The notes: a model not told the origin generated them from the letters alone. 64,000 nt of DNA from Mycobacterium paraffinicum (GCF_001907675.1 NZ_MPNT01000007.1:124001-188000), one strand, 5' to 3'. Numbered from the stretch's first letter, positions 32,107 through 43,264 are shown. Made by a program: numbers and translations.

Positions 32107-32946
32107 TCACTTGACGGGCTGAGCGTATTGGTGCGGTTTTGGTTGTCGCAAGGTGGTCACGTCCACTCGGTCGGCCTGCCGCACCGACATCCGCGCACCG
32201 ACGCGCTTGATGCTGTCCTCGGCGCCGCCCGGAATGTTCATCGCTGCGGCCAGGGTGGGCGGATCACCAATGGCCAGAATCGAATACGGGGGCGCCAGCG
32301 TCTTGGTGTCGATGGTCAGCGAGCCGGGCGTGCCCACCACCCAGGTATCGACACCCACGCGCACGGACTGGCGTGCATCGTTGATCTCGATCGCCTCGGC
32401 GCCGGCGGCCCGCAGTTCGTTGATCACGTCCAGGATCACCTCCGGCGACACCCCGGGCCCGGGATCGTCGATGGTGACCGTGACGCCCGGCCCGGTGGCG
32501 CCCACCGCGCCGGCCAGGATGGACAGGGCGGCCAACCTGGCCTGCGCGGCCTGGATGGCGGCCTGGTCGTTGTTGCCCGACGCCTGCAGCGAATTCAGCG
32601 TGTTCTGCAGTTCGTTCACTTCGGCGTTGAGGGTGGCCTCGCGCTGCCGCAACGAATCCAGGAGCACCAATAGATCCGCGGGGCGCGCCGTTTCCAGCGA
32701 ATCACCCGACTCGTTTTGGCGCACCTGCGTGACGATGGCGATGCCAAGCAGCAGACACAACAGCGCCGCCAACGTCCCGAACGCCATCCGGGAACGGCCG
32801 CCGCGGATCATGGCCGACAGTCCGGTGCGGCGCACCGGACCGATCTCCGGACGTGGGCGCCTGGACGGTAGTTCGTGCCGGCCGTGCGGCGCACGGCTTT
32901 CCGCTGCACCGCTTTCGGCGGCGCCGCCTGGCGGTTCCTCGCTCAC
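32107..32946 (-). CDS. DUF881 membrane protein (Rv1825-like)
   Basis: 279 residues. A basic, Pro-rich cytoplasmic N-terminus is followed by one transmembrane helix ([21 protein letters not shown]) and a coiled-coil stretch ([26 protein letters not shown]). The DUF881 domain is outside the membrane ([39 protein letters not shown]). DUF881 proteins are conserved in Gram-positive bacteria with no settled function; cell-envelope or division roles have been suggested. The GTG start is used. A small membrane protein gene separates it from a second DUF881 gene. Confidence 0.85.
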   Translation of the reverse strand: MSEEPPGGAAESGAAESRAPHGRHELPSRRPRPEIGPVRRTGLSAMIRGGRSRMAFGTLAALLCLLLGIAIVTQVRQNESGDSLETARPADLLVLLDSLRQREATLNAEVNELQNTLNSLQASGNNDQAAIQAAQARLAALSILAGAVGATGPGVTVTIDDPGPGVSPEVILDVINELRAAGAEAIEINDARQSVRVGVDTWVVGTPGSLTIDTKTLAPPYSILAIGDPPTLAAAMNIPGGAEDSIKRVGARMSVRQADRVDVTTLRQPKPHQYAQPVK

Positions 32947-33012
32947 GCTGGCCCCACCTTGGCCATGGCGCCGCTCCCCTTCATCGCTTCGTCCACATCG
33001 TCGCGTCGCCCG

Positions 33013-33345
33013 TCACGCCCCGAACAGCCGGCGGCGCAGCGCGGCGGCATTGCCGAAGATGCGGATGCCCAGCACCACGATGATCGCCGTGGACAGCTGC
33101 GTGCCCACGCCCAATTGGTCTCCGACATAGACGATCAACGCGGCCACGAAAACGTTGAACACGAACGAGATCACGAAGACCTTCGGGTCGAAGATCCGCT
33201 CCAGGTAGGCGCGCAGCCCGCCGAACACGGCGTCGAGCGCAGCGACCACCGCGATGGGCAGGTACGGCTGGACAACCTCGGGCACCGCGGGGTGGAACAC
33301 CAGGCCGAGCACGATCCCGATCGCCAGCGCCGCGATGCCGATCAT
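33013..33345 (-). CDS. sbp: Small basic membrane protein Sbp (Rv1824-like)
   Basis: About 110 residues of mainly hydrophobic sequence forming three predicted transmembrane helices (MIGIAALAIGIVLGLVF; YLPIAVVAALDAVFGGL; FNVFVAALIVYVGDQLG), ending in a basic tail (RIFGNAAALRRRLFGA). It belongs to the DUF1290/Sbp family, typically encoded among DUF881 and cell-envelope genes. The ATG at 33345 follows GGAAGGG at a good distance; a GTG at 33372 would add nine residues and cannot be ruled out. The function is unknown. Confidence 0.85.
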   Translation of the reverse strand: MIGIAALAIGIVLGLVFHPAVPEVVQPYLPIAVVAALDAVFGGLRAYLERIFDPKVFVISFVFNVFVAALIVYVGDQLGVGTQLSTAIIVVLGIRIFGNAAALRRRLFGA

Positions 33346-33400
33346 GCTCGGTTTCCCTTCCGTGACTCGCACCGGCGGAGATGTCTGCCGAGGACGTTTC

Positions 33401-34327
33401 TCACTGTGGCCCAATCTGTTTGGCGAACCTGATATCCCGGATCGATCCGGCGGGAAGCGTCAGCCCGTCGGCGTCGTCCACCGTCACGACGACGCCGTAG
33501 GAGACCTCGAGGAGCTTGAGACGCTGCCGACCGGAGCTCTGGTCGAAGACGTCCCGCATCGCGCGGGGCGGGCCCACCGCGAGGATCGTGTACGGGCTGC
33601 TGGTGGGGTTGTTGTCGACCAGGATCGCCCCGCCGGCTTGCCGGATCGTCACGTTCGGCCCGACGCGAACGCCGCCGACCGAGATCGCTTCGGCCCCGCT
33701 CGCCCACAACGAGTTGACGACCAGCTGCAGATCCCGGTCCAGGATGATCTGCCTGCTCCCGCTGACCCGTTGCTTGGAGACGTCGGAAAGGTTCGGGCCG
33801 GCACCGGGATCGGTCACGGTCACCTTCAGGCCGGGACCGATCACGGGCCGGCTCGCCGCCGCCAGGCCGAGCTCATCGAGACGAGCCAACAGCCGCTGCC
33901 CTTCGGCGTCGTCGGCCAGTGCGCGCCGCTGCACCTCGTCGACTCGAGAGGACAGCTCGCTGCGCCGCTGGGCGAGTTTGGCGGCGGTGCTCTCCGTCGA
34001 ACGCACATTGCCGAGCAACAGCTGCTGCGCGGAGCGCACGCCGGGGGCGACCGAGCGCGCCTGCGCGACGGCGGCGGCGAAGACGGTGGCGATCAGCAGC
34101 GCCGCCAACGCCTGCCAGACCCAGCCGAAGGCGCGTTCGCGCCCGGTCGCCGGCGTGGCGGCGTCGCGCCGCCGCTCGGCGGCCGCGGCGTAACCGGGAT
34201 CGAGGTGCTCGGAGAGCAGGGCGCGCAGCAGGGACGGCACCGGGATGAGCGTCGGCCGCGACGCCACGTGTGCGCTGCGGCCGGCGTTGGGGTCGTAGCC
34301 GCCGAGCAGGCGGTCCGGGTCAGCCAC
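33401..34327 (-). CDS. DUF881 membrane protein (Rv1823-like)
   Basis: 308 residues with the same layout as the gene two places downstream. After a basic N-terminus comes a transmembrane helix ([24 protein letters not shown]), then a coiled coil ([37 protein letters not shown] shortened here to its heptads) and a DUF881 domain ([38 protein letters not shown]). The GTG start overlaps the pgsA2 stop by 8 bp, so the genes form one leftward operon. Confidence 0.85.
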   Translation of the reverse strand: MADPDRLLGGYDPNAGRSAHVASRPTLIPVPSLLRALLSEHLDPGYAAAAERRRDAATPATGRERAFGWVWQALAALLIATVFAAAVAQARSVAPGVRSAQQLLLGNVRSTESTAAKLAQRRSELSSRVDEVQRRALADDAEGQRLLARLDELGLAAASRPVIGPGLKVTVTDPGAGPNLSDVSKQRVSGSRQIILDRDLQLVVNSLWASGAEAISVGGVRVGPNVTIRQAGGAILVDNNPTSSPYTILAVGPPRAMRDVFDQSSGRQRLKLLEVSYGVVVTVDDADGLTLPAGSIRDIRFAKQIGPQ

Positions 34328-34949
34328 GATCGACCGCCTTGGGGGTGGCGGGCGGGCGCCGACCGTGGTGGAGCCGGGGCATCCGGCGAACGACGAGCGT
34401 CATCTGCACCACGTACAGCGCGAAGGCCCACAGGTAGCCGTACATGCCCCAGATCAGGAAGGCCCAGCCGCAGGCCCCGACCACCCGGCTCCACAGGGCA
34501 TCCCACGTACCCAGCAGCACCAGCGGAAAGCCCGACATCAACGCGAACGTGGCGGCCTTGCCGATGTAGGTCACCGGCAGCGCGGACAAGCCTCGGCTCC
34601 ACAGCAACGGCAGCGTCGCCGCCAGCAGACCGTCGCGCGCCAGCAGGATGCCGACGAACCACCACGGCACGATCCCGCTCATCGCCATCACGACGGGCAC
34701 GCAGATCATGTAGAGGCGATCGACCGCCGGGTCGAGCAGGACGCCGAGCCGCGAGGACTGGTCGAGCAGCCGGGCGATCTTGCCGTCGGCCCAGTCGGAC
34801 GCGCCGCTGAACATCAAAATCCCGACCGCCCACCCGTTGGCGTGGGCGAACAACAGGGCATAGACGAATACTCCGATGAGCACCAGGCGGATGGCGCTCA
34901 GCGCGTTGGGCACCGTCAGCACCCGGTCGGGTGGAAGCGCCGGCTCCAT
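34320..34949 (-). CDS. pgsA2: CDP-alcohol phosphatidyltransferase PgsA2
   Basis: A 209-residue integral membrane enzyme. The CDP-alcohol phosphotransferase motif D-G-x2-A-R-x8-G-x3-D-x3-D is complete ([18 protein letters not shown], then VLLDPAVD). It probably makes a phosphatidylglycerol-type lipid or a related phospholipid from a CDP-alcohol; the exact product of the PgsA2 branch is not proved. The ATG at 34949 gives [22 protein letters not shown] and the 209-residue length of Rv1822. The open frame further upstream is not conserved. Confidence 0.92.
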   Translation of the reverse strand: MEPALPPDRVLTVPNALSAIRLVLIGVFVYALLFAHANGWAVGILMFSGASDWADGKIARLLDQSSRLGVLLDPAVDRLYMICVPVVMAMSGIVPWWFVGILLARDGLLAATLPLLWSRGLSALPVTYIGKAATFALMSGFPLVLLGTWDALWSRVVGACGWAFLIWGMYGYLWAFALYVVQMTLVVRRMPRLHHGRRPPATPKAVDRG

Positions 34950-35007
34950 AAGCCGTGACCTTAGTCGACCGCCGAACGCGCGGCTGGCAGCACGCTCGAG
35001 CACCAGC

Positions 35008-35023
35008 GTGCGGCTGGCCGCAC
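35008..35023 (-). terminator. Hairpin between secA2 and pgsA2
   Basis: GTGCGGC-TG-GCCGCAC is a perfect 7-bp inverted repeat 16 bp beyond the secA2 stop codon. There is no T-tract, and the 2-nt loop would open to a tetraloop. Confidence 0.45.
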
Positions 35024-35038
35024 ACTCGGCGGCTCAGC

Positions 35039-37363
35039 TCAGCGGAAGACCCCGGGCAGGCTGAGTGTCGACAGCGTGTCGTCCGACAGCGGGTTGTCGT
35101 TGACCATGTAGGTCCACGTCGAGGTCGGCCGGGCCAGCTTGGACAGATCCAGGCCCTGCTCCTCCTCGAGGACGTTCGCCGTCTCGAACGTCTGCTGCGC
35201 CGCCTCGATCGCGTCCGCGGCCAGCGACGCGAACGCGTCGACCGCCAACCGGTGGAACTCGTCCAGCGGGTTCTGCCGGCCCAGCGCCCGAAGGTGGATG
35301 CTCTCCCGGATGTCGGCTAGGTACGCCAGGTGGTCGGCCCACCCGCGGTCGAGGTGGTAGAGCATGATCTGCCGGCAGATCTTCTCCAGCCGTTCTTCCG
35401 GGATGTCCTTGGAGAGTTCCTTGTACCGCTTGGGCGCCAGTTCGGCGAGTTCCTCGCGCGCGGTTGCGGTGCGCAGCAACGTGTTACGGCGATCGACGAT
35501 GATGGCGCGCTGCTGGGCGATCAGCTGGTTGTAGCGCCAGGTATTGGCGTGCACGTCCAACATCCGGCCCTCGGCGACCCGCTGCGCGTGGTCGAGCAGC
35601 CCGGCCGCCTTGGGGCTGACGATCCGGCCGTCCTCGTCGGTTTCCATCGGCAGCTTGTTGTGGTCGAGGTTGGCCGCCACGACGTCGTCTTCCCAACTCG
35701 AGAAGAACACCGACGAGCCGGGGTCGCCCTGGCGGCCCGCGCGCCCGCGCAGCTGGTTGTCCAGCCGCTCCGTGTGATGCCGCCCGGTGCCCACCACGTG
35801 CAGACCGCCGAGCTCGGCGACCCGGTCGTGGTCGGCTTCGTCGGAGCCACCGAGCCGAATGTCGGTGCCGCGCCCCGCCATCTGTGTCGAGACGGTGACC
35901 ACCCCGAACTTGCCGGCCTCGGCGATGACCTCCGCCTCCTCGGCGTCGTTCTTGGCGTTGAGGACCACCGCGGGCACGCCGCGGCGCAGCAGCCGCTCAT
36001 GCAGTTCCTCGGATTCGGCGACATCACGGGTGCCGACCAGCACCGGCTGGCCCGTCTCGTGCACCTCGGCGATGTGCTCGACGATCCCGTCGTTCTTGGC
36101 TGCGGCGGTGATGTACACGCGGTCGGACTCGTCCTCGCGAATGTTGGGCTTGTTGGAGGGAATCGGCGACACACCGAGCTTGTAGAACTGGCGCAGCTGC
36201 TCCCCGGCGGCCAGCGCGGTGCCCGTCATCCCGCACACGGTTTCGTAGCGGTTGATCAGCGCCTGCACCGTGATGGTGTCGAGCACCTCCCCGGTTTCGG
36301 TGGTCTCGATCCCTTCCTTCGCCTCGACCGCGGCCTGCAGGCCGTCGGGCCAGCGCTGCAGTTGCGCGATGCGTCCGCGGGAGGCGTTGATCAGGTGCAC
36401 GGCGTCGTCGCGGACGATGTAGTGCACGTCGCGCTGCAGCAGCACGTGCGCGTGCAGCGCGACGTTGACTTCGGTCAGGGTGGTGCCGACGTGCTCCTCG
36501 GAGTACAGGTCGATGCCGCCGAGCGCCTTCTCCACTTTGCGCGCCCCGACGTCGGTCAGATGGACGTTGCGGCTGTCCGAGTCCGTGTCGTAATCCGTTT
36601 CCGGGGACAGTTCGCCGACCAGCTTGATGATCTCCAGCCGGGGCGTCTCCCGGTGCGTCGTGCCCGCCAGCACCAGCGGCACCAGGGCCTCGTCGACGAG
36701 CACCGAGTCGGCCTCGTCGATCAGGGCCACGTCCGGGTTGGGCGACACCAGGTCCTCGACGTCGACCACGAGCTGATCGCGTAGGACGTCGAACCCGATT
36801 TCGTTGACCGAGGCGTAGGTTACGTCGCAGCCATAGGCGGCGCGACGCTCCTCGCTGGTCGACTCGGCGGTGATCCAGCCGACCGTCAGCCCCATCGCCT
36901 CGATCAGCGGGCCCATCCACTCCGCGTCGCGGCGGGCGAGGTAATCGTTGATCGTCACCACGTGCACGTGCCGCCCGGCGAGGGCATAGCCGGCCGCCGC
37001 GATCGCCCCGGAGAGCGTCTTACCCTCGCCGGTGGCCATCTCGATCACGTCGCCGGCGAGCATGCGAAGCGCACCCAGGAGCTGGACGTCGAACGGGCGC
37101 AGCGTGGTCGCCCGTTCGGCCGCCTCCCTGGCGATCGCCAGGAATTGCGGGACGTCCTCGGATTCGGCAAGGTCGTCGAGCTTGAGCAGCTTGGCGGCCT
37201 TGCGCAGTTGCTCGTCGGTGAGGCCCGCGGCCTCCTCGTCGTAGTCGGACGAGTCGGTGACCTGGGAAAGGGAGCGGTTGCGGTTCTTTTCGGTGCTGGC
37301 GCCGAGCAGCCGCCAAAATCGGCTGCTCAGGCGGCCGGGCTGCGCGCGGATGGTCTTTGGCAC
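35039..37363 (-). CDS. secA2: Accessory preprotein translocase ATPase SecA2
   Basis: A 774-residue SecA-family motor that exports a subset of proteins, including some lacking signal peptides, and matters for intracellular growth in pathogenic mycobacteria. Walker A is MATGEGKT (Lys115); the DEAD-type motif is [11 protein letters not shown]; the second motor half has [21 protein letters not shown] and [13 protein letters not shown]. The housekeeping SecA C-terminal zinc tail is absent, as expected for SecA2. The GTG start gives [22 protein letters not shown]. tuberculosis annotation has a longer N-terminus. Confidence 0.96.
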   Translation of the reverse strand: MPKTIRAQPGRLSSRFWRLLGASTEKNRNRSLSQVTDSSDYDEEAAGLTDEQLRKAAKLLKLDDLAESEDVPQFLAIAREAAERATTLRPFDVQLLGALRMLAGDVIEMATGEGKTLSGAIAAAGYALAGRHVHVVTINDYLARRDAEWMGPLIEAMGLTVGWITAESTSEERRAAYGCDVTYASVNEIGFDVLRDQLVVDVEDLVSPNPDVALIDEADSVLVDEALVPLVLAGTTHRETPRLEIIKLVGELSPETDYDTDSDSRNVHLTDVGARKVEKALGGIDLYSEEHVGTTLTEVNVALHAHVLLQRDVHYIVRDDAVHLINASRGRIAQLQRWPDGLQAAVEAKEGIETTETGEVLDTITVQALINRYETVCGMTGTALAAGEQLRQFYKLGVSPIPSNKPNIREDESDRVYITAAAKNDGIVEHIAEVHETGQPVLVGTRDVAESEELHERLLRRGVPAVVLNAKNDAEEAEVIAEAGKFGVVTVSTQMAGRGTDIRLGGSDEADHDRVAELGGLHVVGTGRHHTERLDNQLRGRAGRQGDPGSSVFFSSWEDDVVAANLDHNKLPMETDEDGRIVSPKAAGLLDHAQRVAEGRMLDVHANTWRYNQLIAQQRAIIVDRRNTLLRTATAREELAELAPKRYKELSKDIPEERLEKICRQIMLYHLDRGWADHLAYLADIRESIHLRALGRQNPLDEFHRLAVDAFASLAADAIEAAQQTFETANVLEEEQGLDLSKLARPTSTWTYMVNDNPLSDDTLSTLSLPGVFR

Positions 37364-37397
37364 AGGTCAACGGTACGCGGTGAGCAGCGATGACCCG

Positions 37398-39050
37398 TCA
37401 AGCGAGGTTGGATCGGCGTGGATAAGCGACGGCGGGATCGGTGAGCACATTGACCACCGAGGGCAGGCCGCTGGCGAAGGCGCGTTCCAGCGCCGGACGC
37501 AGCTCGGCCGGCGCGGAGACCAGCTCGCCGTGGCCGCCCAGGGCGCGCACCACCTCGTCGTAGCGGGTGCCCGGCCGCAGTTCCGCCACGACCGAATAGC
37601 CGTACAACGCCTCCATCGGATGTTTCTCCAGCGCCCAGATCCCGTTGTTGCCGATCACCGAGACGACGGGCACGCCGTGCCGGACCAGGGTGTCCCATTC
37701 CATGCCGCTGAACCCGAAGGCGCCGTCGCCCTGCAGCAGGACCACCTGACGGTTCGGCCGGGCCAGCTTGGCGGCCAAGGCGTAACCCGGCCCCGAACCG
37801 AGGCAGCCGAAGGGCCCGCTGTCCAGCCAGCAGCCCGGTTGGTAGCTGTCGATCACCCGCCCGGCGTAGGACCCGAAGTCGCCGGCGTCGATGACGACGA
37901 TGGCGTCGCGGTCCAGCATCGGCGCCAGCTCCGCGTACACCCGCATGGGATGCAGCGGCACCCGCTCGTCGGCGAGTTCGCTCTTTTCCGTTGCGCGCGC
38001 GGCCGTCTCGGCGGTGCGCAGTTCGCCGATCCAGTCGCGGTGGTCGGTCCCGCCACCGGACGCGAGGCCCGCGAGGATGGACAACAGGTCGCCGTAGAGC
38101 TCGGCCTCAACCGGGCGGGGATGCTTGCGTTCGGGTTCGGCGCGGTCCACCACGATGAGCCGGGTCTGCGGCCCGAACACCCCGCCAAAGCCCAGCCGGA
38201 AATCCATCGGGACCCCGACGATCAGCGCAACATCGGCCTCACCCAACGCTTTTCCCCGCACCCGGGAGAAGGCCAACGGGTGGTCGGCGGGCACCGCACC
38301 ACGGGCCATCCCGTTCATCAGCACCGGGATCTGTAGTTCCTCGGCGAGGCGCAGCAGGGCCGCCTCCCCGTGCCCCCACCAGACGTTGGTGCCCGCCATG
38401 ATGACCGGCCGTTTGGCCCCCGACAGCAGGCTGGCGGCGCGGCCCAGGGCGGCGCCGTCCAGGTCGTCGACGCCGGGCCCCGGCGGCAGGTCGGTGAGGG
38501 CACCGGGACGCCCGTGATCCTCGGACATGGAAAACACGTGGTCCATGGGGAAGTCGACGAAGCCGACCCCCGACGGTGCGCCGACCGCCGCCCGCAGCGC
38601 CTCGTCGACGAGCCGGCCGGCGTCCTCGGCGGACTGCGCCGTCGCGGCGAAGCGGGCCAGCGGCGCCACGAACGGCACGTGGTCGACCTCCTGCAGCGAG
38701 CCCATGCCCCAGCGCCCGGCCGGTGCCCGGCCACCGAGCACCACGAGCGGCGACTGGTTCTGCTGCGCGGCCGCCATCGCGCTCATCCCGTTGGTCACGC
38801 CCGGTCCCGCGGTGAGCGCGGCGACGCCGGGCACCCTCGTCACTTTCGACCACCCTTCCGCGGCGAAGGCCGCGGTCTGCTCGTGGCGGGTGTCGATCAG
38901 CCGAATCCCCTCCTCGCGGCAGCCGTCGTAGACCGAAAACAGATGGCCGCCGGACAACGTGAAGAGGGTGTCGACACCGCTGGCCCGCAGGCGCCGCGCG
39001 ATGAGCCGACCGGCGTGCAATGTTTGTGTGGGGATGGCGTCGGTGCTCAT
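37398..39050 (-). CDS. ilvG: Thiamine diphosphate-dependent acetolactate synthase-like enzyme (IlvG)
   Basis: 550 residues with the three-domain ThDP enzyme layout. The N-terminal PYR domain has [18 protein letters not shown] and the catalytic Glu in [19 protein letters not shown]. The central domain has [19 protein letters not shown]. The PP domain has the ThDP-binding [29 protein letters not shown]. It resembles acetolactate synthase large subunits, but no small subunit lies nearby and the true substrate could differ. It is divergent from the BacA-type transporter. Confidence 0.88.
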   Translation of the reverse strand: MSTDAIPTQTLHAGRLIARRLRASGVDTLFTLSGGHLFSVYDGCREEGIRLIDTRHEQTAAFAAEGWSKVTRVPGVAALTAGPGVTNGMSAMAAAQQNQSPLVVLGGRAPAGRWGMGSLQEVDHVPFVAPLARFAATAQSAEDAGRLVDEALRAAVGAPSGVGFVDFPMDHVFSMSEDHGRPGALTDLPPGPGVDDLDGAALGRAASLLSGAKRPVIMAGTNVWWGHGEAALLRLAEELQIPVLMNGMARGAVPADHPLAFSRVRGKALGEADVALIVGVPMDFRLGFGGVFGPQTRLIVVDRAEPERKHPRPVEAELYGDLLSILAGLASGGGTDHRDWIGELRTAETAARATEKSELADERVPLHPMRVYAELAPMLDRDAIVVIDAGDFGSYAGRVIDSYQPGCWLDSGPFGCLGSGPGYALAAKLARPNRQVVLLQGDGAFGFSGMEWDTLVRHGVPVVSVIGNNGIWALEKHPMEALYGYSVVAELRPGTRYDEVVRALGGHGELVSAPAELRPALERAFASGLPSVVNVLTDPAVAYPRRSNLA

Positions 39051-39143
39051 AACCGCAGCCTATCCAGATCCTTCGGGTACCTTCGCCGGAGGATTTGAAG
39101 TCCCAGCCAAGTCCAGCAGCTCGACCGTGAGGAGACAGCGACC

Positions 39144-41069
39144 ATGGGCCCGAAGCCGTTCAAGCCCTCGATCAACTGGTCGGCGGCAGCCGTGGATTCC
39201 TTGCGGTGGGTCGCCATCGCGTGGCTGATCAGCGCCGTCTGCCTGTTCGTCGCGCTGGTCCTGTTCAGGTATCTCACGCCGTGGGGCCGGCAATTCTGGC
39301 GCATCACGCGCGGGTATTTCGTCGGGACGCGCAGCATCGGGGTGTGGGTGATGCTGGGCGTGCTGTTGCTGTCGGTGTTGCTCTCGGTGCGGCTGATGGT
39401 GCTGCTCAGCTACCAGGGCAACGACCTGTACACCGCGGTGCAGAAGGCGGTCCAGGGCGTAGCGGCCGATGACGACGCGGTCAAACAGTCGGGCATTCAC
39501 GGCTTCTGGATGTCCATCGCGATCTTCAGCGTGCTGGCCACCCTCTATGTCATCCGGTTCATGATCGACATCTATCTGACGCAACGGTTCATCATCGCCT
39601 GGCGCATGTGGCTGACGTCGCATCTCACCGACGACTGGCTCGACGGGCGGGCCTACTATCGCGACCTGTTCATCGACCACACGATCGACAACCCCGACCA
39701 GCGCATCCAGCAGGACATCGACATCTTCACCGCCAATGCGGGCGGCACCCCGAACATCCCGTCGAACGGGACCGGCAGCACCTTGCTGTTCGGGGCCGTC
39801 AACGCGGTGGCCTCGGTCATCTCCTTCGCCGCGATCCTGTGGAACCTGTCCGGAAATTTGAACGTGCTCGGCGTCGAGTTACCGCGCGCGATGTTCTGGA
39901 CCGTCCTGGTCTACGTGTTGATCGCCACGCTGGTCGCCATCTGGTTGGGGCATCCGCTGATCTGGCTCAGCTTCAACAACGAGAAACTCAACGCCGCCTT
40001 CCGCTACGCCTTGGTGCGACTGCGCGACGCCGCGGAGGCCGTGGGCTTCTACCGCGGTGAAAGAGTCGAGCGGGCGCAGCTGTGGCGGCGGTTCACCCCG
40101 ATCATCGACAACTACCGCAAGTTCGTGCGCCGGACCATCATCTTCAACGGCTGGAACTGGTCGGTGTCGCAGGCGATCGTCCCGCTGCCGTGGGTGATTC
40201 AGGCGCCGCGGCTGTTCGCCGGGCAGATCGACTTCGGCGACGTCGGCCAGAGCGCGACCGCCTTCGGCAACATTCACGATTCGTTGTCGTTCTTCCGCAA
40301 CAACTACGACGCCTTCGCGGCCTTCCGGGCGGCCATCATCCGGTTGCACGGCCTGGTCGACGCGAACAGTCAGGGCCGTGCGCTGCCGACCATGCTGGTC
40401 AAGCCGAGCGAGGAGACGGCGGTCGAGCTGCGCGACGTCGAGGTGCGCACCCCGGCCGGCGACCGGCTGATCGATCCGCTGGATGTCCAACTGGCCGAGG
40501 GTGATTCGCTGGTCATCACCGGGCGCTCGGGCGCCGGCAAGACCACCCTGCTGCGCAGCCTGGCCGAATTGTGGCCGTACGCGTCCGGGACCCTCTGTCG
40601 TCCCGACGGCGAGAACGCGACGATGTTCCTCTCACAGTTGCCGTACGTGCCGCTGGGCAGCCTGCGCACGGTGGTGTGCTACCCGAACTCGCCGGACGGC
40701 GTATCCAATGACGAGTTGCGTGAGGTACTCACCAAAGTGGCCCTGGCCCCGCTGCTCGACCGGCTCGACGAAGAGCGGGATTGGGCCAAGGTGCTCTCCC
40801 CCGGCGAACAGCAGCGGGTCGCCTTTGCCCGCATCCTGCTGACCAAGCCGAAGGCCGTCTTCCTGGACGAGGCCACCTCCGCGCTCGACGAAGGCCTGGA
40901 ATTCGCGCTCTACCAACTGATTCGGACCGAGCTACCGGACTGCGTGGTGGTCAGCGTCAGTCATCGGCCCACGGTCGAGCAGCACCACGAACAAGAACTG
41001 CAATTGCTCGGAGGTGGCCCCTGGCGGTTGGGCCCCGTGGAGGAGAAGAAAGAGCCCGCGGGCGTCTAA
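39144..41069 (+). CDS. bacA: BacA/SbmA-type ABC transporter with fused ATPase (Rv1819c-like)
   Basis: A 641-residue half-transporter. The N-terminal SbmA/BacA-type membrane domain (about residues 20-400) has [31 protein letters not shown] and later helices. It is fused to an ATPase with Walker A GRSGAGKT (about residue 460), signature [14 protein letters not shown] and Walker [16 protein letters not shown]. tuberculosis Rv1819c imports vitamin B12 and hydrophilic compounds such as bleomycin through a large cavity and affects chronic infection. The ATG follows GTGAGGAGACAGCGACC. The gene is convergent with the flavoprotein gene across a duplicated 51-bp segment. Confidence 0.93.
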   Translation: MGPKPFKPSINWSAAAVDSLRWVAIAWLISAVCLFVALVLFRYLTPWGRQFWRITRGYFVGTRSIGVWVMLGVLLLSVLLSVRLMVLLSYQGNDLYTAVQKAVQGVAADDDAVKQSGIHGFWMSIAIFSVLATLYVIRFMIDIYLTQRFIIAWRMWLTSHLTDDWLDGRAYYRDLFIDHTIDNPDQRIQQDIDIFTANAGGTPNIPSNGTGSTLLFGAVNAVASVISFAAILWNLSGNLNVLGVELPRAMFWTVLVYVLIATLVAIWLGHPLIWLSFNNEKLNAAFRYALVRLRDAAEAVGFYRGERVERAQLWRRFTPIIDNYRKFVRRTIIFNGWNWSVSQAIVPLPWVIQAPRLFAGQIDFGDVGQSATAFGNIHDSLSFFRNNYDAFAAFRAAIIRLHGLVDANSQGRALPTMLVKPSEETAVELRDVEVRTPAGDRLIDPLDVQLAEGDSLVITGRSGAGKTTLLRSLAELWPYASGTLCRPDGENATMFLSQLPYVPLGSLRTVVCYPNSPDGVSNDELREVLTKVALAPLLDRLDEERDWAKVLSPGEQQRVAFARILLTKPKAVFLDEATSALDEGLEFALYQLIRTELPDCVVVSVSHRPTVEQHHEQELQLLGGGPWRLGPVEEKKEPAGV

Positions 41070-41173
41070 CGCGCCTACGCGCCCCCGGCGCCTCGCGCCG
41101 CGTGCGCTCCGGCGCGGTGTCGTAACGCGCCTACGCGCCCCCGGCGCCTCGCGCCGCGTGCGCTCCGGCGCGG
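41067..41173. repeat. 51-bp direct repeat between bacA and the convergent flavoprotein gene
   Basis: An exact 51-bp segment beginning TAACGCGCCTACGCGCC occurs at 41067-41117 and again at 41123-41173 (56-bp period). The first copy starts with the bacA stop codon. The second covers the stop and last codons of the convergent flavoprotein gene. Each copy contains GGCGCCTCGCGCC, which can form a short stem, so the pair may act as a two-way terminator created by a tandem duplication. Confidence 0.8.
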
Positions 41174-42594
41174 CGCCCAAAGAACGAGCCCTCCCCCAGC
41201 TGCGTCCCGCTGGCGTAGCCCTTGCCGTCCTGGGCGATGTTGGAGGCGCAGGCGCCGGCCGCATACAGCCCCGGCACGACGGTTTTGTCCTCGCGCAGTA
41301 CCTCACCGTCCACGGACGTGGCCAGACCACCGATGGTGAAACCGGCGTACATCGCCTTGCCCAGTGACATGTCGAACGCGCCCCAGGGGCCTTGATCCTG
41401 CGCCGCAAGGAATTCGGGCTGCTTGTGAAAGTCGGGATCCTCGCCGCGGGCGGCGTTGGCGTTGTAGCGGTCCAGCGTCGCCACCAGGTTGCCCGCCGGA
41501 ATGCCAAGTGCCGCTTCCATTTCCGTGACGGATTCCCAGCCGTCGATCAGCGGAACCAACGGCATCTTCGGGTGCTCCAGGTGCGCCTCGTCGACGATGA
41601 GGAACGCCGCGCTGTCCGGCTGGTCCATGATGAACCCGGACGTCCTCGAGTGGTAGGAATCCTCGGCGACGAAGCGCTGGCCGAGCTTGTTCACGATGAT
41701 CCCGGTCAACAGGATGGACGGCGGGTAGGGCGGGGCCGTGATGAAGATCTGGTCCATGTGTTCGGTTGCGCCGCCCGCCGATACGCCCAGGCGGATCCCC
41801 AGGCCATCGTCGTAGGTATTGCCAAGCACGAACGGCTTCTCGGCCAGCTTCGGCGTGTATCGAGCGACCATCTCCGGGTTCATCACGAATCCCCCGGCAG
41901 CGATGATCACCGACTTTGCTTTGATCGCACCCGTTTCGGCGAATTGCTTCCACCTGACACCGCGTACCGCGCCCGAACCGTCCACGATGAGCTCGGTGGC
42001 TCCGGTCTCGTACCGGATCTGCACACCCAGGCTGGCCGCCCGTTTCAGCAGGAGATCGATCACCATGCTGGCACCCCCGGTGTCACCGGGCACGGGAACC
42101 TTGTGGCCGCGCGGCGCGGGCACGGCCTTCTCCAGGAACGGCCACACCTTTTCGTTACCGGTGAACATCAGGCCTTCGGTGTTGGGCTGGATGACCGCCT
42201 TGCCCGGGAAGTAACTGCGCTCGAACTGAAAGCCCAAGTCTTCCAGCCAGTTGAAATGCTCGACGCTGCCCTCGCAGTAGGCGCGGATCTTCTCGTGGTC
42301 CGGCTGCCGGGACACGGCCACCAGGTACTTGTACATCTCCTCGGGCGAATCGGGGTGGCCGGTCGCCTGCTGGACCGCCGTGCCCCCACCGAGGTAAAAG
42401 TGGCCGCCCGCAAGCGAAGTCGTGCCGCCCGCCACGGCGGCGCGCTCGACCACCAGCACCCGCGCCCCGGCGGCCGCGGCGCTGACGGCCGCACAGCCGC
42501 CCGCGATGCCGAAGCCGACCACCACCACGTCGACTTCATCGGACCACGACGCGACGTCGTCCGCGTTGACCGTTGCCGGAATGTCGGTGCTCAC
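41131..42594 (-). CDS. FAD-dependent oxidoreductase, fumarate reductase/3-ketosteroid dehydrogenase-like (Rv1817-like)
   Basis: A 487-residue flavoprotein. The FAD-binding motif VDVVVVGFGIAGGCAAVSAAAAGARVLVVERAA is shortened here to its core near the N-terminus. The SKSVIIAAGGFVMN strand and the C-terminal GLYAAGACASNIAQDGKGYASGTQLGEGSFFGRRAGAHAA-type flavin segment fit the FAD_binding_2 family. The GTG at 42594 has AAGGGA at a proper distance; a GTG at 42603 is too close to it. The last codons lie inside the 51-bp duplicated segment. It follows the VOC gene by about 50 bp on the same strand, so they probably act in one pathway, perhaps on a steroid-like or aromatic compound. Confidence 0.85.
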   Translation of the reverse strand: MSTDIPATVNADDVASWSDEVDVVVVGFGIAGGCAAVSAAAAGARVLVVERAAVAGGTTSLAGGHFYLGGGTAVQQATGHPDSPEEMYKYLVAVSRQPDHEKIRAYCEGSVEHFNWLEDLGFQFERSYFPGKAVIQPNTEGLMFTGNEKVWPFLEKAVPAPRGHKVPVPGDTGGASMVIDLLLKRAASLGVQIRYETGATELIVDGSGAVRGVRWKQFAETGAIKAKSVIIAAGGFVMNPEMVARYTPKLAEKPFVLGNTYDDGLGIRLGVSAGGATEHMDQIFITAPPYPPSILLTGIIVNKLGQRFVAEDSYHSRTSGFIMDQPDSAAFLIVDEAHLEHPKMPLVPLIDGWESVTEMEAALGIPAGNLVATLDRYNANAARGEDPDFHKQPEFLAAQDQGPWGAFDMSLGKAMYAGFTIGGLATSVDGEVLREDKTVVPGLYAAGACASNIAQDGKGYASGTQLGEGSFFGRRAGAHAARGAGGA

Positions 42595-42643
42595 TGGCGC
42601 CACTTCCCTTCATCGCTGTGCAGCGCATCGTCGCCGACGCGGC

Positions 42644-43144
42644 TCACCGCTGCTCCTGTTTGATGTAGTCGTAGAACGCCCTCATTTCGGGCGTTATGTA
42701 GGCGATTTCCACGAACGGCACCGCCGCTTGCGGGGCCGACACATAGGCGAACTGGATCCCGCCGGGCATCACGCCTTGCTGCACGACCGACGCCCCGAAT
42801 GCGCCCGCCTCCGCCAACGCCGCGTCGAATTGCTCGGGGCTCTCGGCCTCCATGCAGATGTGGTGCAAGCCCTGCCCGGAGTCGCGCAGAAAGTCACTAT
42901 AGATGTTCTTTCCGCGCACCGGCTGGATCAGCTCCAGCTGCATGTCTCCGAGATAGCTCAGCGAGATGCTGGCGACGAAATCGGCGGGCTCGCCGAGGTA
43001 GCTGCAGGACTCCGGAGCAAAGTGCACCTCGGGTATCCGCACCCACTTGCGCACACCTAACAGGCCGGTGAGGGCGGTTTCGGTGGCATCGAGGTCGGTG
43101 GTCACCCACGCGATCTGCGTCGGGGACTGAACGGAGAGGGTCAT
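42644..43144 (-). CDS. VOC-family (glyoxalase/dioxygenase-fold) protein
   Basis: A 166-residue protein with two VOC half-modules. The first has PTQIAWVTTDLDATETALTGLLGV and a region ending YLGDMQLELIQP; the second has GQGLHHICMEAESPEQFDAALAEAG and FAYVSAPQAAVPFVEIAY. The spaced His/Glu residues (LHHICME, ELIQP, FVEIAY) could bind a metal, as in glyoxalase or methylmalonyl-CoA epimerase-type proteins. The ATG at 43144 is the first start giving the conserved fold; the open frame to 43204 adds unconserved residues. It is upstream of the flavoprotein in the same direction. The substrate is unknown. Confidence 0.78.
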   Translation of the reverse strand: MTLSVQSPTQIAWVTTDLDATETALTGLLGVRKWVRIPEVHFAPESCSYLGEPADFVASISLSYLGDMQLELIQPVRGKNIYSDFLRDSGQGLHHICMEAESPEQFDAALAEAGAFGASVVQQGVMPGGIQFAYVSAPQAAVPFVEIAYITPEMRAFYDYIKQEQR

Positions 43145-43264
43145 CGTCTCGCAGGATAGTCCAGTGCGGCGGCCGCCAGAAAGGGCCACGAATACTTTGC
43201 CCACTGGGCCCCGGCTTAATCCCCGAGAGCTCGGTGAACACGTTCTAGTTCCGGTCCGGGGTGG

